The notes under the pieces were generated by a model. It was not told the origin of the DNA. It searched no databases and saw only the letters and a program-made list of their open reading frames with translations. The position numbers and the translations under genes are program-made. From Gelidibacter salicanalis (GTDB lineage Bacteria > Bacteroidota > Bacteroidia > Flavobacteriales > Flavobacteriaceae), in the NCBI RefSeq assembly GCF_016469035.1, contig NZ_JAEHJZ010000001.1, forward strand, positions 37,417 to 101,416: 64,000 nucleotides of DNA, read 5' to 3'. Below are positions 26,509 through 34,378 of this stretch, in pieces; position 1 is the stretch's first letter, and each line of letters begins with the position of its first letter.

Positions 26509-27042
26509 ATGAGCAAATTAGTTTCTCCTATAAATTTTAAGGAATGGATTGAAGAAAACAGACATCTTCTTAAACCTCCCGTAGGCAATAAAGTTGTCTG
26601 GAAGGATGGCGACTTCATTGTGATGGTTGTTGGCGGTCCGAACAATCGAAAAGATTACCATTATAATGAAACACCTGAGTTTTTCCATCAAATTGAAGGT
26701 GACATGGTGTTAAAAATCATTGATAATGGCACCCCAAAAGACGTCCATATTAGAGAGGGTGAAATTTATTTGTTGCCTCCTAAAGTACCTCATTCTCCGC
26801 AACGTGGACCAAATACCGTTGGGTTGGTTATTGAATACAAACGACCTGAAGGCATGCGTGATGCCTTGCTTTGGTTTTGCGAAAATTGCACCACCAAACT
26901 TTATGAAGAGGACTTTACGGTAGAAAATATTGAAACCGATATGCCTAAAATATTCGATAAATATTATAATGACAAGGACAAACGAAAATGTCCTAATTGT
27001 GGGGAATTGATGGAACCGCCAACTAAAGTTAAGATTGAATAA
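26509..27042 (+). CDS. 3-Hydroxyanthranilate 3,4-dioxygenase
   Basis: Cupin-fold, non-haem Fe(II) extradiol dioxygenase that opens 3-hydroxyanthranilate to 2-amino-3-carboxymuconate semialdehyde (ACMS). The iron ligands are seen as His51, Glu57 and His95, with arginines 47 and 99 in the substrate pocket. The C-terminal rubredoxin-like site of bacterial enzymes is complete (Cys124, Cys127, Cys161, Cys164). At 177 residues it is the normal length. The structured element just upstream may affect its translation. It corresponds to nbaC/haao. Confidence 0.96.
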   Translation: MSKLVSPINFKEWIEENRHLLKPPVGNKVVWKDGDFIVMVVGGPNNRKDYHYNETPEFFHQIEGDMVLKIIDNGTPKDVHIREGEIYLLPPKVPHSPQRGPNTVGLVIEYKRPEGMRDALLWFCENCTTKLYEEDFTVENIETDMPKIFDKYYNDKDKRKCPNCGELMEPPTKVKIE

Positions 27043-27337
27043 TGGCATCATTTTCACGGTATGGAAGATCAAATTACAATGGTAGGATCTCATCACAACG
27101 TCCTTTTAATAATTGAAAACATCAGTGTCCGGTAAAACAAGTAAAAAGTTTGCACCCCCCTTAAAGCATGATCTGGTTCGAGAACTTAAAAATGACACCT
27201 TGTTTTTGAAACTAATTTCACTTAGAGTGATTGGGCAAATTTAATTTAGAATAACGACTGTTTATCAGTCAGTTAAAATCAAGTCTTTGTTCTTTTCCCG
27301 ATAGTTATCGGGACTATAAGCGCAGCGATCTTAATTC

Positions 27338-27355
27338 TTTATCGGACAATAATGA
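27338..27355. repeat. Second copy of the 18-mer at the window start
   Basis: TTTATCGGACAATAATGA is identical to bases 1-18. It follows a CCCGATAGTTATCGGG palindrome and AAGCGCAGCGATC, which together may form one dispersed element of about 60 bases. Confidence 0.55.
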
Positions 27356-27374
27356 ATTGCAAACAATAAATAAG

Positions 27375-27392
27375 ATTCCCACTTTCGTGGGA
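27375..27392 (+). promoter_or_regulatory. Palindrome-derived ribosome binding region of the ACMSD gene
   Basis: TTCCCACTTTCGTGGGAA is a perfect 7-bp inverted repeat around TTTC. Its right arm GGGAA lies six bases before the ATG at 27400 and is the only purine-rich ribosome site available. If folded, the hairpin would bury that site. Confidence 0.55.
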
Positions 27393-27399
27393 AATAAGT

Positions 27400-28488
27400 A
27401 TGGAAAAACGCAAATTACGTATTAACGGACACTCACATTTATTACCTTATCCAGAGGAGATTCCTCAATTTATGAAGGATAAAGGCATCTTTTGGGTAGA
27501 TAAGGACCGGAAATTCATGCTTCAAAAAGATTGGAGTCGTCCAGTAACACATTCAAGTTTCTTTTTAGACGAAAAATTGGCTTGGATGGACCGTTTTAAA
27601 ATTGACCATGCCGTGGTTTTGAATTTGTCTCAGTTATATGGTAATGGTTTGCGTGTTGAAGAAATGAAGCAGGCCTTACGGTTTCAAAATGATTTTAATG
27701 CGAAAATCCAACGAGAAAACCCGAGTAAATTTACCTGTGGGTTTGTAGTGCATCCAGGTTTTGTGCGCGGCGCAATGTGGGAAATGGAACGATGCGTAGA
27801 AGAATTGGGCATGCAGCTGCTGTGTTTGCCAACCCACTATATGGATACGATCGGCACTTGGCGTTGTATTTTTGATGAAGAAAATGAGCCGCTATTCGAG
27901 TTGGCCAGTAAATATAATTTAGCGGTAGAAATCCATCCGTATGATGGAGAAAAATTCATCAAATTGGAAAACACCTCTTGGCGCTTCCATTTAATTTGGA
28001 TGCTCGCGCAATGTGCGGATGCTTATCACTTTTTAACTTTAAATGGCTATCAAGATAAATTCCCAAACATGCGTACTTGTTTTGCACATGGCGGACAATT
28101 GGCACAAATTAACTTGGGGCGTCGCATACAAGGTTTTGATGGGAGACCTGATTTATTTGAAGGCAAGAGTCACCCGAGAAAAGCGGTGGGTCATAAAAAT
28201 ATATTCTTTGATACCTTGGTACACGATACCGGCGGTTTACAACTGCTGATTAAAAACCAAGGCTCCAAACAAGTGCTGATGGGATTGGACGACCCGTATC
28301 CGCTTGGCGAAATGGAAAGCGCACAACAATCTTCCTACCCCGGGAAAATCTTAGATTTGGCGATGGATAGAAAAATTATTACCGCTGATGAACACGATGC
28401 TATTTGGGAAGATAACGTGATTAGATGGTTGTGTGGTGATGACGAAGCTGCTAAAGAAAAGTTGGTGAATCGAATTTTAGGCAATTAG
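27400..28488 (+). CDS. 2-Amino-3-carboxymuconate-6-semialdehyde decarboxylase (ACMSD-type amidohydrolase)
   Basis: Zinc-dependent amidohydrolase-superfamily decarboxylase of 362 residues. The metal site is visible as His11-x-His13 (NGHSHLLP), a histidine near 178 (VEIHPYDG), a histidine near 230 (CFAHGGQ) and an aspartate near 297 (MGLDDPYPLG). It removes the carboxyl group from ACMS, keeping it from cyclising spontaneously to quinolinate and directing carbon to 2-aminomuconate semialdehyde. It is the last clear pathway gene of the cluster. A palindrome overlaps its ribosome site. Confidence 0.94.
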   Translation: MEKRKLRINGHSHLLPYPEEIPQFMKDKGIFWVDKDRKFMLQKDWSRPVTHSSFFLDEKLAWMDRFKIDHAVVLNLSQLYGNGLRVEEMKQALRFQNDFNAKIQRENPSKFTCGFVVHPGFVRGAMWEMERCVEELGMQLLCLPTHYMDTIGTWRCIFDEENEPLFELASKYNLAVEIHPYDGEKFIKLENTSWRFHLIWMLAQCADAYHFLTLNGYQDKFPNMRTCFAHGGQLAQINLGRRIQGFDGRPDLFEGKSHPRKAVGHKNIFFDTLVHDTGGLQLLIKNQGSKQVLMGLDDPYPLGEMESAQQSSYPGKILDLAMDRKIITADEHDAIWEDNVIRWLCGDDEAAKEKLVNRILGN

Positions 28489-28578
28489 TCAGAAGCGTTT
28501 TGTGAACAATGTCAATTCAATTATTAAGAACTTATTCGTAAACTTCACCCAAGTTTTAGATTATTTAAACTGAACATC

Positions 28579-29220
28579 ATGAATTTTATATCGGAGATCT
28601 TAGATAGGTACATTACCGAGCATTCTGAAGACGAACCAGAATTATTGCAACAACTGTCTCGCGAAACATTTCAAAAAATCCTTCAACCGCGGATGCTTAG
28701 TGGGCATTATCAAGGTCGTGTATTGAGTATGATTTCAAAATTGGTGAACCCTGAGGCTATTTTAGAAATTGGAACCTATACCGGCTATTCGGCCTTATGT
28801 TTAGCTGAAGGCCTTCAAAAAGATGGTATTTTACATACAATTGACCTCAACGAAGAACTTGTGGATTTTCAACGCAAGTATTTTGACAAGTCTGATTATG
28901 GCACTCAAATCCATCAACATTTGGGAGATGCCTTAGATATCATTCCGAAGTTAGATTGGACCTTTGATTTGGTATTTATAGATGCCGATAAGGAAAATTA
29001 TACCAACTACTTTCATTTAGTGGTTGATAAATTGAAACCTGGCGGCATTATATTATCCGATAACGTACTTTGGAGCGGAAAGGTACTAGAACCTTTAGAG
29101 AAGGATGATGTGTCCACAGCAGCTTTAATTACCTATAACACACTTCTAAAAAATGATCAGCGGGTTGAAACCATAGTATTGCCCATTCGTGATGGGTTGA
29201 CGGTTTGTAGGAAGAAATAA
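28579..29220 (+). CDS. Class I O-methyltransferase (COMT-like)
   Basis: A 213-residue SAM-dependent methyltransferase of the Methyltransf_3 (caffeoyl-CoA/catechol O-methyltransferase) family. Motif I is EIGTYTGYSALCLAEGL, the metal/substrate segment is FIDADKENY, and SDNVLWSGKV is conserved. These enzymes methylate hydroxyls of catechol-like substrates with a divalent metal. It lies 90 bases downstream of the kynurenine cluster on the same strand; methylation of a hydroxylated kynurenine intermediate is possible but unsupported. Confidence 0.9.
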   Translation: MNFISEILDRYITEHSEDEPELLQQLSRETFQKILQPRMLSGHYQGRVLSMISKLVNPEAILEIGTYTGYSALCLAEGLQKDGILHTIDLNEELVDFQRKYFDKSDYGTQIHQHLGDALDIIPKLDWTFDLVFIDADKENYTNYFHLVVDKLKPGGIILSDNVLWSGKVLEPLEKDDVSTAALITYNTLLKNDQRVETIVLPIRDGLTVCRKK

Positions 29221-29490
29221 GGGATTAGGAGAATTAAGCGATACTGAATATAAAGGTGCAGACCATTTTTGAATGCCTTTGAACGCCATCTGAAGTCGAA
29301 TGAAATTAAATTCAATTTACAAACCTAATGAGGTAAGACTAATAAAATAAAGCGCAGCATGAAGGTAATAGACACTATATATTGCGTCAAAAGGGCTTAA
29401 ACAGAGTCCACAATTTATCTAATAATGCGTTGTTTAAATTCAGATTTTAGAAAAAATCAGAGAATAAATGGAAATCCAGGCACAGTTGGG

Positions 29491-29781
29491 TTACATCTTG
29501 CGTTTAACAGAACCTACAGCATCCTCCACCTCATCCTTTACTTTCTGGATTTCTTCAGTGACGGATTTGGTATATTCTGAGGTATTAATACCGTGTTTTT
29601 CTGAGCTTTTAGTAATCTCCGATTTAAGATCATTGGTAGCATCTCTGAGTGTACGCATGCCTTTACCCATCCCTTTCGCAATGTCTGGCACTTTATCTGC
29701 ACCAAAAACCATCACCACTATAAATAGGATGAACATGATCTCAGTGGTCCCGATAAATAAAAATGTAGGTTGTAGTATCAC
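29491..29781 (-). CDS. tatA: Twin-arginine translocase subunit TatA/TatE
   Basis: A 96-residue protein with a short N-terminal transmembrane helix (about residues 10-27), the hinge (FGADKVPDIAKGMGKGMR) and an amphipathic helix, followed by a charged tail. This is the pore-forming component of the Tat pathway for folded proteins. The TatA FG hinge is present as V-F-G. tatC is not in the window. The preceding 270-base gap (29221-29490) shows nothing that I could identify. Confidence 0.92.
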   Translation of the reverse strand: MILQPTFLFIGTTEIMFILFIVVMVFGADKVPDIAKGMGKGMRTLRDATNDLKSEITKSSEKHGINTSEYTKSVTEEIQKVKDEVEDAVGSVKRKM

Positions 29782-29814
29782 AATGCAAATATAGTGAGTT
29801 GTTTTGAATACTAT

Positions 29815-29848
29815 AAAAAAGCCGACTGTTAAATTAGTCGGCTTTTTT
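29815..29848. terminator. Terminator between M1 peptidase gene and tatA
   Basis: GCCGACT (29821-29827) and AGTCGGC (29836-29842) form a 7-bp stem flanked by A6 and T6, extending the pairing to 13 bp. It ends the minus-strand peptidase transcript. Confidence 0.85.
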
Positions 29849-29865
29849 AGTTAAAGTTTTAAATG

Positions 29866-32172
29866 TTAGTCCTGAGCTTTGTTTTTAAAGCTATCAAACT
29901 GACTTATTTCTTCTTTTTTAGGCCAAGAATTATTAGACGTATCAATATCTGCAGTCTCGGCATTTGGATCTACCACAATGGATGAGATCTCTTTTTGAGA
30001 TGCAATGGCCTTGCTGACTTGCCTGTCATTCAATCTCCAGATTTCTGCCGGATAAGTTTCTGTTTTAGAAGTGCCATCTTCATAATTATACTGCACGATG
30101 ATAGGCATCACTAATCCTCCCGGTTTTTCAAAAGTTACGTTATAAAAATACTTTGGTGTTTCAATACTTTTACGCTCCTCTTCGGTAAAATTATCCATCA
30201 TATATTCCTTTAGGGAAGGGATATCGTCCGCTTGAATACCATTTTTCATGGCTTCTGTGAGCTCTTCGCTTCCATCTTCTACCATATACACCATTGGCTC
30301 TAGAGTATTCATGTCCAATCCTCTTCTGGCTGCAACATCTTTAATGTATTGGTTTGGTTCTGAAGACACATAAAATTTGGTCACTTCCTTTATACCAATA
30401 TCTACCCAATCCGTTGTATAAAACCAACCTCTCCAATACCAATCTAAGTCAAATGCTGAGGCATCTTCCATAGTTCTGAAAAAATCCTCTGGTGTTGGGT
30501 GTTTAAACATCCAGCGACGAGAATATTCTTTAAAGGCATAATCAAACAATTCACGTCCCATGACGGTTTCTCTTAAAATATTGAGTGCCGTTGCCGGTTT
30601 CCCGTAGGCATTATTTCCAAATTGATAGGTATTTAAACCTTTGCTCATAATGGGTGCAATATAATCTTGATTGCCCTCCATGTAAGGAACAATGTTTGCT
30701 GCAGGTCCTCTACGTGATGGAAACGTTTTATCGTTTGCCGACAGTGCATCAGGGTACCACTCACCAAAATCCTGTTCGGCAACATATTGCAAGAAGGTAT
30801 TTAAACCTTCATCCATCCAAGTCCATTGGCGTTCATCGCTATTTACGATCATCGGGAAAAAGTTATGTCCTACTTCGTGAATGATAACACCCATCATCCC
30901 GTACTTTACACGATCACTATAGGTTCCATCTTTTTCAGGACGGCCGTAATTCCAGCAAATCATTGGGTATTCCATACCTTGTCTTTGTGCGTGCACAGAA
31001 ATCGCTTTATGGTAAGGGTAATCAAAAGTCATTCTTGAATAGGATTTTAAAGTACTGGCCACGGCTTTGGTAGACCACTCTTCCCATAACGGATTGCCCT
31101 CTTTTGCGTATAATGAAACGGCCATCACATCTTTATCGCCCACTTTAACCGCCATCATATCCCAAATATATTTTCGCGACGTGGCGAAACCAAAATCACG
31201 TACATTTTCAGCATATAGCTTCCAAGTTTTTTTAGCCTTGGAACGGCCTTTTTCTGCTTTTTCCGCTTCAGCCTGCGTAACGATCATAACAGGTTCATCA
31301 TAGGATTTTTTAGCCGTTTCATAACGATCCATCATCGTTTTGGAAAACATCTCCTTTCTATTCACCAGCTTACCTGTCGCATCTAAAATATGATCCGCGG
31401 GCACCGTAATATTCACTTCAAAATTTCCAAAAGGCAAGGCAAATTCATCACGTCCCCAAAACTGCGAATTTTGCCAACCTTCCACATCATTATACACAGC
31501 CATACGCGGGTAGAACTGCGCTATAACATAGGCTCTATTTCCATCTTCCGGAAAATATTCGTAGCCAGAGCGCCCGCCATCTTTAACGTGGTCATTAATA
31601 TTATACCACCACTTAACTGCAAAAGAGAATTTTTCTCCAGATTTTAAAGCCTGTGGCAATTCTACACGCATCATGGTTTGATTGATGGTATGTTGCAAGG
31701 GTTTGCCGTCGGTATCTGTAACTTCCATAATATTAAATCCGCCGTCAAATGAATCCTGCAGATAAGCGGATGCAAATTGCGAAGTCGTCGCCGCTTTTGC
31801 CACGCCACTACTCTCAATTAATGGCGATTTGGAATCTTTGGCACGTTGGTTTTGATCTAATTGAACCCATAAATAGGTCAATACATCTGGAGAGTTATTG
31901 GTGTAAGTAATGACCTCATCACCATGAATTTTTGCGGTCTCGTCATCCAATTCAATATTCATTTTATAATCTGCTTGTTGCTGATAATAGGCATGTCCAG
32001 GCGCTCCAGAAGCCGCTCTATACATGTTAGGGGTAGAAAATTCAGTATATAATTGTCTGAATTTATTGGTATTCACATGACCAGGTTTTCGATCTTGTTT
32101 GGTGTCTGTTTGCGCAAAAGTGCTCACTGAGATAGAGAGGAGTAAGAGACACAATAGGTTAAATGGTTTCAT
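29866..32172 (-). CDS. M1-family zinc metallopeptidase
   Basis: A 768-residue exported aminopeptidase-like enzyme. The signal peptide covers about 1-20 (STFAQ). The zinc motif HEVGHNFFP lies near residue 431, with the third ligand glutamate about 18 residues on in WMDEGLNTFLQ. The exopeptidase motif GxMEN of classical M1 enzymes is replaced by QGMEYPMICW, as in the Bacteroidetes branch. The last 100 residues form a beta-sandwich region; no type IX sorting domain is recognisable. It is co-oriented with the DUF6702 and carboxypeptidase-regulatory genes, a neighbourhood I have seen in other flavobacteria. Confidence 0.92.
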   Translation of the reverse strand: MKPFNLLCLLLLSISVSTFAQTDTKQDRKPGHVNTNKFRQLYTEFSTPNMYRAASGAPGHAYYQQQADYKMNIELDDETAKIHGDEVITYTNNSPDVLTYLWVQLDQNQRAKDSKSPLIESSGVAKAATTSQFASAYLQDSFDGGFNIMEVTDTDGKPLQHTINQTMMRVELPQALKSGEKFSFAVKWWYNINDHVKDGGRSGYEYFPEDGNRAYVIAQFYPRMAVYNDVEGWQNSQFWGRDEFALPFGNFEVNITVPADHILDATGKLVNRKEMFSKTMMDRYETAKKSYDEPVMIVTQAEAEKAEKGRSKAKKTWKLYAENVRDFGFATSRKYIWDMMAVKVGDKDVMAVSLYAKEGNPLWEEWSTKAVASTLKSYSRMTFDYPYHKAISVHAQRQGMEYPMICWNYGRPEKDGTYSDRVKYGMMGVIIHEVGHNFFPMIVNSDERQWTWMDEGLNTFLQYVAEQDFGEWYPDALSANDKTFPSRRGPAANIVPYMEGNQDYIAPIMSKGLNTYQFGNNAYGKPATALNILRETVMGRELFDYAFKEYSRRWMFKHPTPEDFFRTMEDASAFDLDWYWRGWFYTTDWVDIGIKEVTKFYVSSEPNQYIKDVAARRGLDMNTLEPMVYMVEDGSEELTEAMKNGIQADDIPSLKEYMMDNFTEEERKSIETPKYFYNVTFEKPGGLVMPIIVQYNYEDGTSKTETYPAEIWRLNDRQVSKAIASQKEISSIVVDPNAETADIDTSNNSWPKKEEISQFDSFKNKAQD

Positions 32173-32241
32173 CTGTAAGTGTTAGGTGTGTTATAATGAG
32201 TTTTGAAATGTAATTAATTTGAGTCAATACTAAAGAAGTTG

Positions 32242-32742
32242 TTAAAATTTTAACATAGCTTTATCACTCTGTGGCATAAGAACAAAACTCTTTTTCTTAT
32301 TGTTCATGTTGAGCTTTACAATATTCTGTTGATCGTCAAAATTATCAAAGAGTGCGGTATTTGAAATTTCAAACGTTTCAATTTCTTCAACATTGGCAAC
32401 CTCCAAATAGCAAAAAAGAATATCATTGTCATATTCCTTTCCTATAAATTTAAAGTCGACAGGTGTCCCATTTATTTTTATGGTTATCTTATCCTTCAGG
32501 TAGCGCTTTAAGTAGATTCCTACTTCTTCCGCTTCATTTTTGGGAGAAAATATCAAACGTTTTTCATAACGTTCACGAAGTGTATTTTCCAAATCGTCTA
32601 TAAAGATTCTAGAGATAATTTGCACTGACTTTTTATCTCGTACATATTCCACTTCAGTGACACTTACATAAAATTTATGGGCACTCACTGAAAGAAGTAA
32701 TGGTAAGAGAATTGCTAAAACAAGAATTTTAATGGCTTTCAT
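32242..32742 (-). CDS. DUF6702 family exported protein
   Basis: A 166-residue protein with a signal peptide (about 1-20, ending near SAHKFYVS). The conserved HKFYVSVTEVEY start of the mature domain and the FIDDLENTLRERY stretch fit DUF6702. An ATG at 32754 would add four residues. The start used here leaves room for a TATTTTTG box at 32766-32759 on the same strand. Function unknown. It sits between the M1 peptidase and three carboxypeptidase-regulatory proteins, suggesting an envelope-peptide task. Confidence 0.82.
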   Translation of the reverse strand: MKAIKILVLAILLPLLLSVSAHKFYVSVTEVEYVRDKKSVQIISRIFIDDLENTLRERYEKRLIFSPKNEAEEVGIYLKRYLKDKITIKINGTPVDFKFIGKEYDNDILFCYLEVANVEEIETFEISNTALFDNFDDQQNIVKLNMNNKKKSFVLMPQSDKAMLKF

Positions 32743-32800
32743 ATAGGGTTTCAATTTTCAAAAATACAGTTTTAGTTTGCAAAAAGCAGTCCAAAAGAAA

Positions 32801-33577
32801 TTAGTTCTCTTCTTTTTGGGTTTGCAATAGGGCTTGAAAGGCTTTTAATTTAGCTTCTAAAAACATAAGCGTTTTCATGCTGCTTTTTAATTTACAGAGG
32901 TTCTCAAACTCTGGATCATCTTGGCAATAGTAGAAAAATTGTGCTTTTATATCGGGTTCCAAACCATCTGTACGGAACAAATCCGCTGAGAATTCAGCTA
33001 TTATTTTATCGAGACAAGTGTCCTTCTTTTCCAATTTCACATAGTGCTTTAAACGTTTGGTGCGGCCTGAAATGGCATTTATAATAAGTCCAACAGGAAT
33101 TAAACCGCCACCCGAAGTAGCTTCATACAAGCGCCTTTCTGTTTGAGTCTTCAGTTTTCCAGTATATCCCGGGATGCCCAAATTATAAAAATTCAGATCG
33201 GGCTTAAGTTCTGCATTATGAATATCGAACATTAGATTTCCTGTAAGCACTTTACCAACTACGACTTCATCTAAAATATTGACTGCTTCTTCCAAATACA
33301 CAGTGAGTTGTTGCGATGCCAAAATAACTTTGGTCACCACAATTTCTTTGGGTTGATAGGAAATACCAGAAAAGAGAATGGTATCATTCAATTTGGCAGG
33401 GATTGTAAAGTCGCCATTACTACTTGAAATCGTGAATCTACTTGCAGTCTTATTGATAATATGAATGCCTTCGACTTCATTTGACGCAATGATCTTCCCA
33501 CTGACTTCAACAGACTGTGCATTGGTGTGTAGTGCACAAGCCAATAGCATTATGCTAAATAATAGACTATTTCTCAC
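32801..33577 (-). CDS. Carboxypeptidase-regulatory-like domain protein, copy 1 of 3
   Basis: A 258-residue exported protein with a signal peptide (about 1-20) and a CarboxypepD_reg-like beta domain (about 22-110, with SGKIIASNEVEGIHIIN and LNDTILFSGISYQPKE). A C-terminal part with several cysteines is shared with the neighbour (LNFYNLGIPGYTGKLKTQ, ISGRTKRLK). It resembles the extension domains seen on TonB receptors but has no barrel. It overlaps the upstream paralogue by four bases. Its role is unknown; stalk or adaptor functions at the outer membrane are plausible. Confidence 0.82.
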   Translation of the reverse strand: MRNSLLFSIMLLACALHTNAQSVEVSGKIIASNEVEGIHIINKTASRFTISSSNGDFTIPAKLNDTILFSGISYQPKEIVVTKVILASQQLTVYLEEAVNILDEVVVGKVLTGNLMFDIHNAELKPDLNFYNLGIPGYTGKLKTQTERRLYEATSGGGLIPVGLIINAISGRTKRLKHYVKLEKKDTCLDKIIAEFSADLFRTDGLEPDIKAQFFYYCQDDPEFENLCKLKSSMKTLMFLEAKLKAFQALLQTQKEEN

Positions 33578-34377
33578 TCTTGAATTTCAGTTTGGAGATC
33601 CGATTTGAAACTGACCAGTTTTCCTTTCAGAAACTCAAGCATTTTAAAATCGTCATTGGTTATACATAGGGTGTCAAATTGCGCATCATCTGCACAGAAA
33701 TAAAAAAATTCATTTCTATACTGTTCTTCAAGAGGATGGGCGCTGAATAACATTACGGCAAGGTTGGATTTGACTTTAGCCATGCAATCATCTTGATTTT
33801 CAAGATGGACTCTATTTTTTAATTCTTTGGTCCTTCCAGAGATGGCGTTAAAAATTGGGTCTAATGGAAGTGATCCGCCCAATAATGCCAACAAATGGAT
33901 AGGCTTAAAATCTCCTGCTGTATACAACTGTCGTTCACTTTGAGTTTTTGGCTTTCCGGTATATCCGGGGATGCCCAAATCGAAAAAATTAATGTTGCGT
34001 TCAATTCCTGAATTGGCCAAGTCTGCGCTTAAATCGCCCGTCAATATTTTACCTACCACCACTTCATCAAGAATAGTTATACTTTCGGAGAGATAGATAG
34101 TCAGCGATTTTGAATTTATGATCTCCTGATCTACCACCACTTTTTTTAATTCATAAGAAACACTTGAAAACGTCAAGGTATCATTCAACTTAACGGGTAT
34201 TACAAATATTCCTTGACTGTTGGATATGGTAAATGTATTGGACCCGTTGTTGAGAATATGGATACCTTCTACATCATGACTTGCACGGATCTGTCCTTTA
34301 ACGGTAACAGTTTGCCCGATCGTAAGATGCATTCCGCAAAGAAAAAAAAGAAAACAGGCGTACTGATTTTTATCCAC
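33574..34377 (-). CDS. Carboxypeptidase-regulatory-like domain protein, copy 2 of 3
   Basis: A 267-residue paralogue of the downstream gene, sharing the signal peptide, the regulatory domain (VKGQIRASHDVEGIHILN, LNDTLTFSSVSYELKK), the DEVVVGKILTGDL linker and the FFDLGIPGYTGKPKTQ block. Similarity of the two is high enough to indicate tandem duplication. The stop and start of the pair overlap (ATGA), so they are translationally coupled. The gap to copy 3 is a single base. Confidence 0.82.
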   Translation of the reverse strand: MDKNQYACFLFFLCGMHLTIGQTVTVKGQIRASHDVEGIHILNNGSNTFTISNSQGIFVIPVKLNDTLTFSSVSYELKKVVVDQEIINSKSLTIYLSESITILDEVVVGKILTGDLSADLANSGIERNINFFDLGIPGYTGKPKTQSERQLYTAGDFKPIHLLALLGGSLPLDPIFNAISGRTKELKNRVHLENQDDCMAKVKSNLAVMLFSAHPLEEQYRNEFFYFCADDAQFDTLCITNDDFKMLEFLKGKLVSFKSDLQTEIQE

Positions 34378-34378
34378 C

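Larger units (their letters stand above)
27043..27399. other. 357-bp gap with relic sequence and palindromes
   Basis: After the dioxygenase stop there is a short open frame at 27113-27244 (starting MKTSVSGKTSKK and running through DLVRELKNDTLFLKL to a stop) that looks like a gene or insertion-sequence relic. Next come an imperfect palindrome CCCGATAGTTATCGGG (27298-27313), a copy of the 18-mer found at the window start (27338-27355), and the palindrome before the next start codon. No complete gene is supported. Confidence 0.5.

Noticed and set aside
29866-32172. Type IX secretion sorting domain on the M1 peptidase
   Set aside because: The C-terminal region lacks the glycine/lysine-rich type A or B sorting pattern, so export across the outer membrane by T9SS is not supported.
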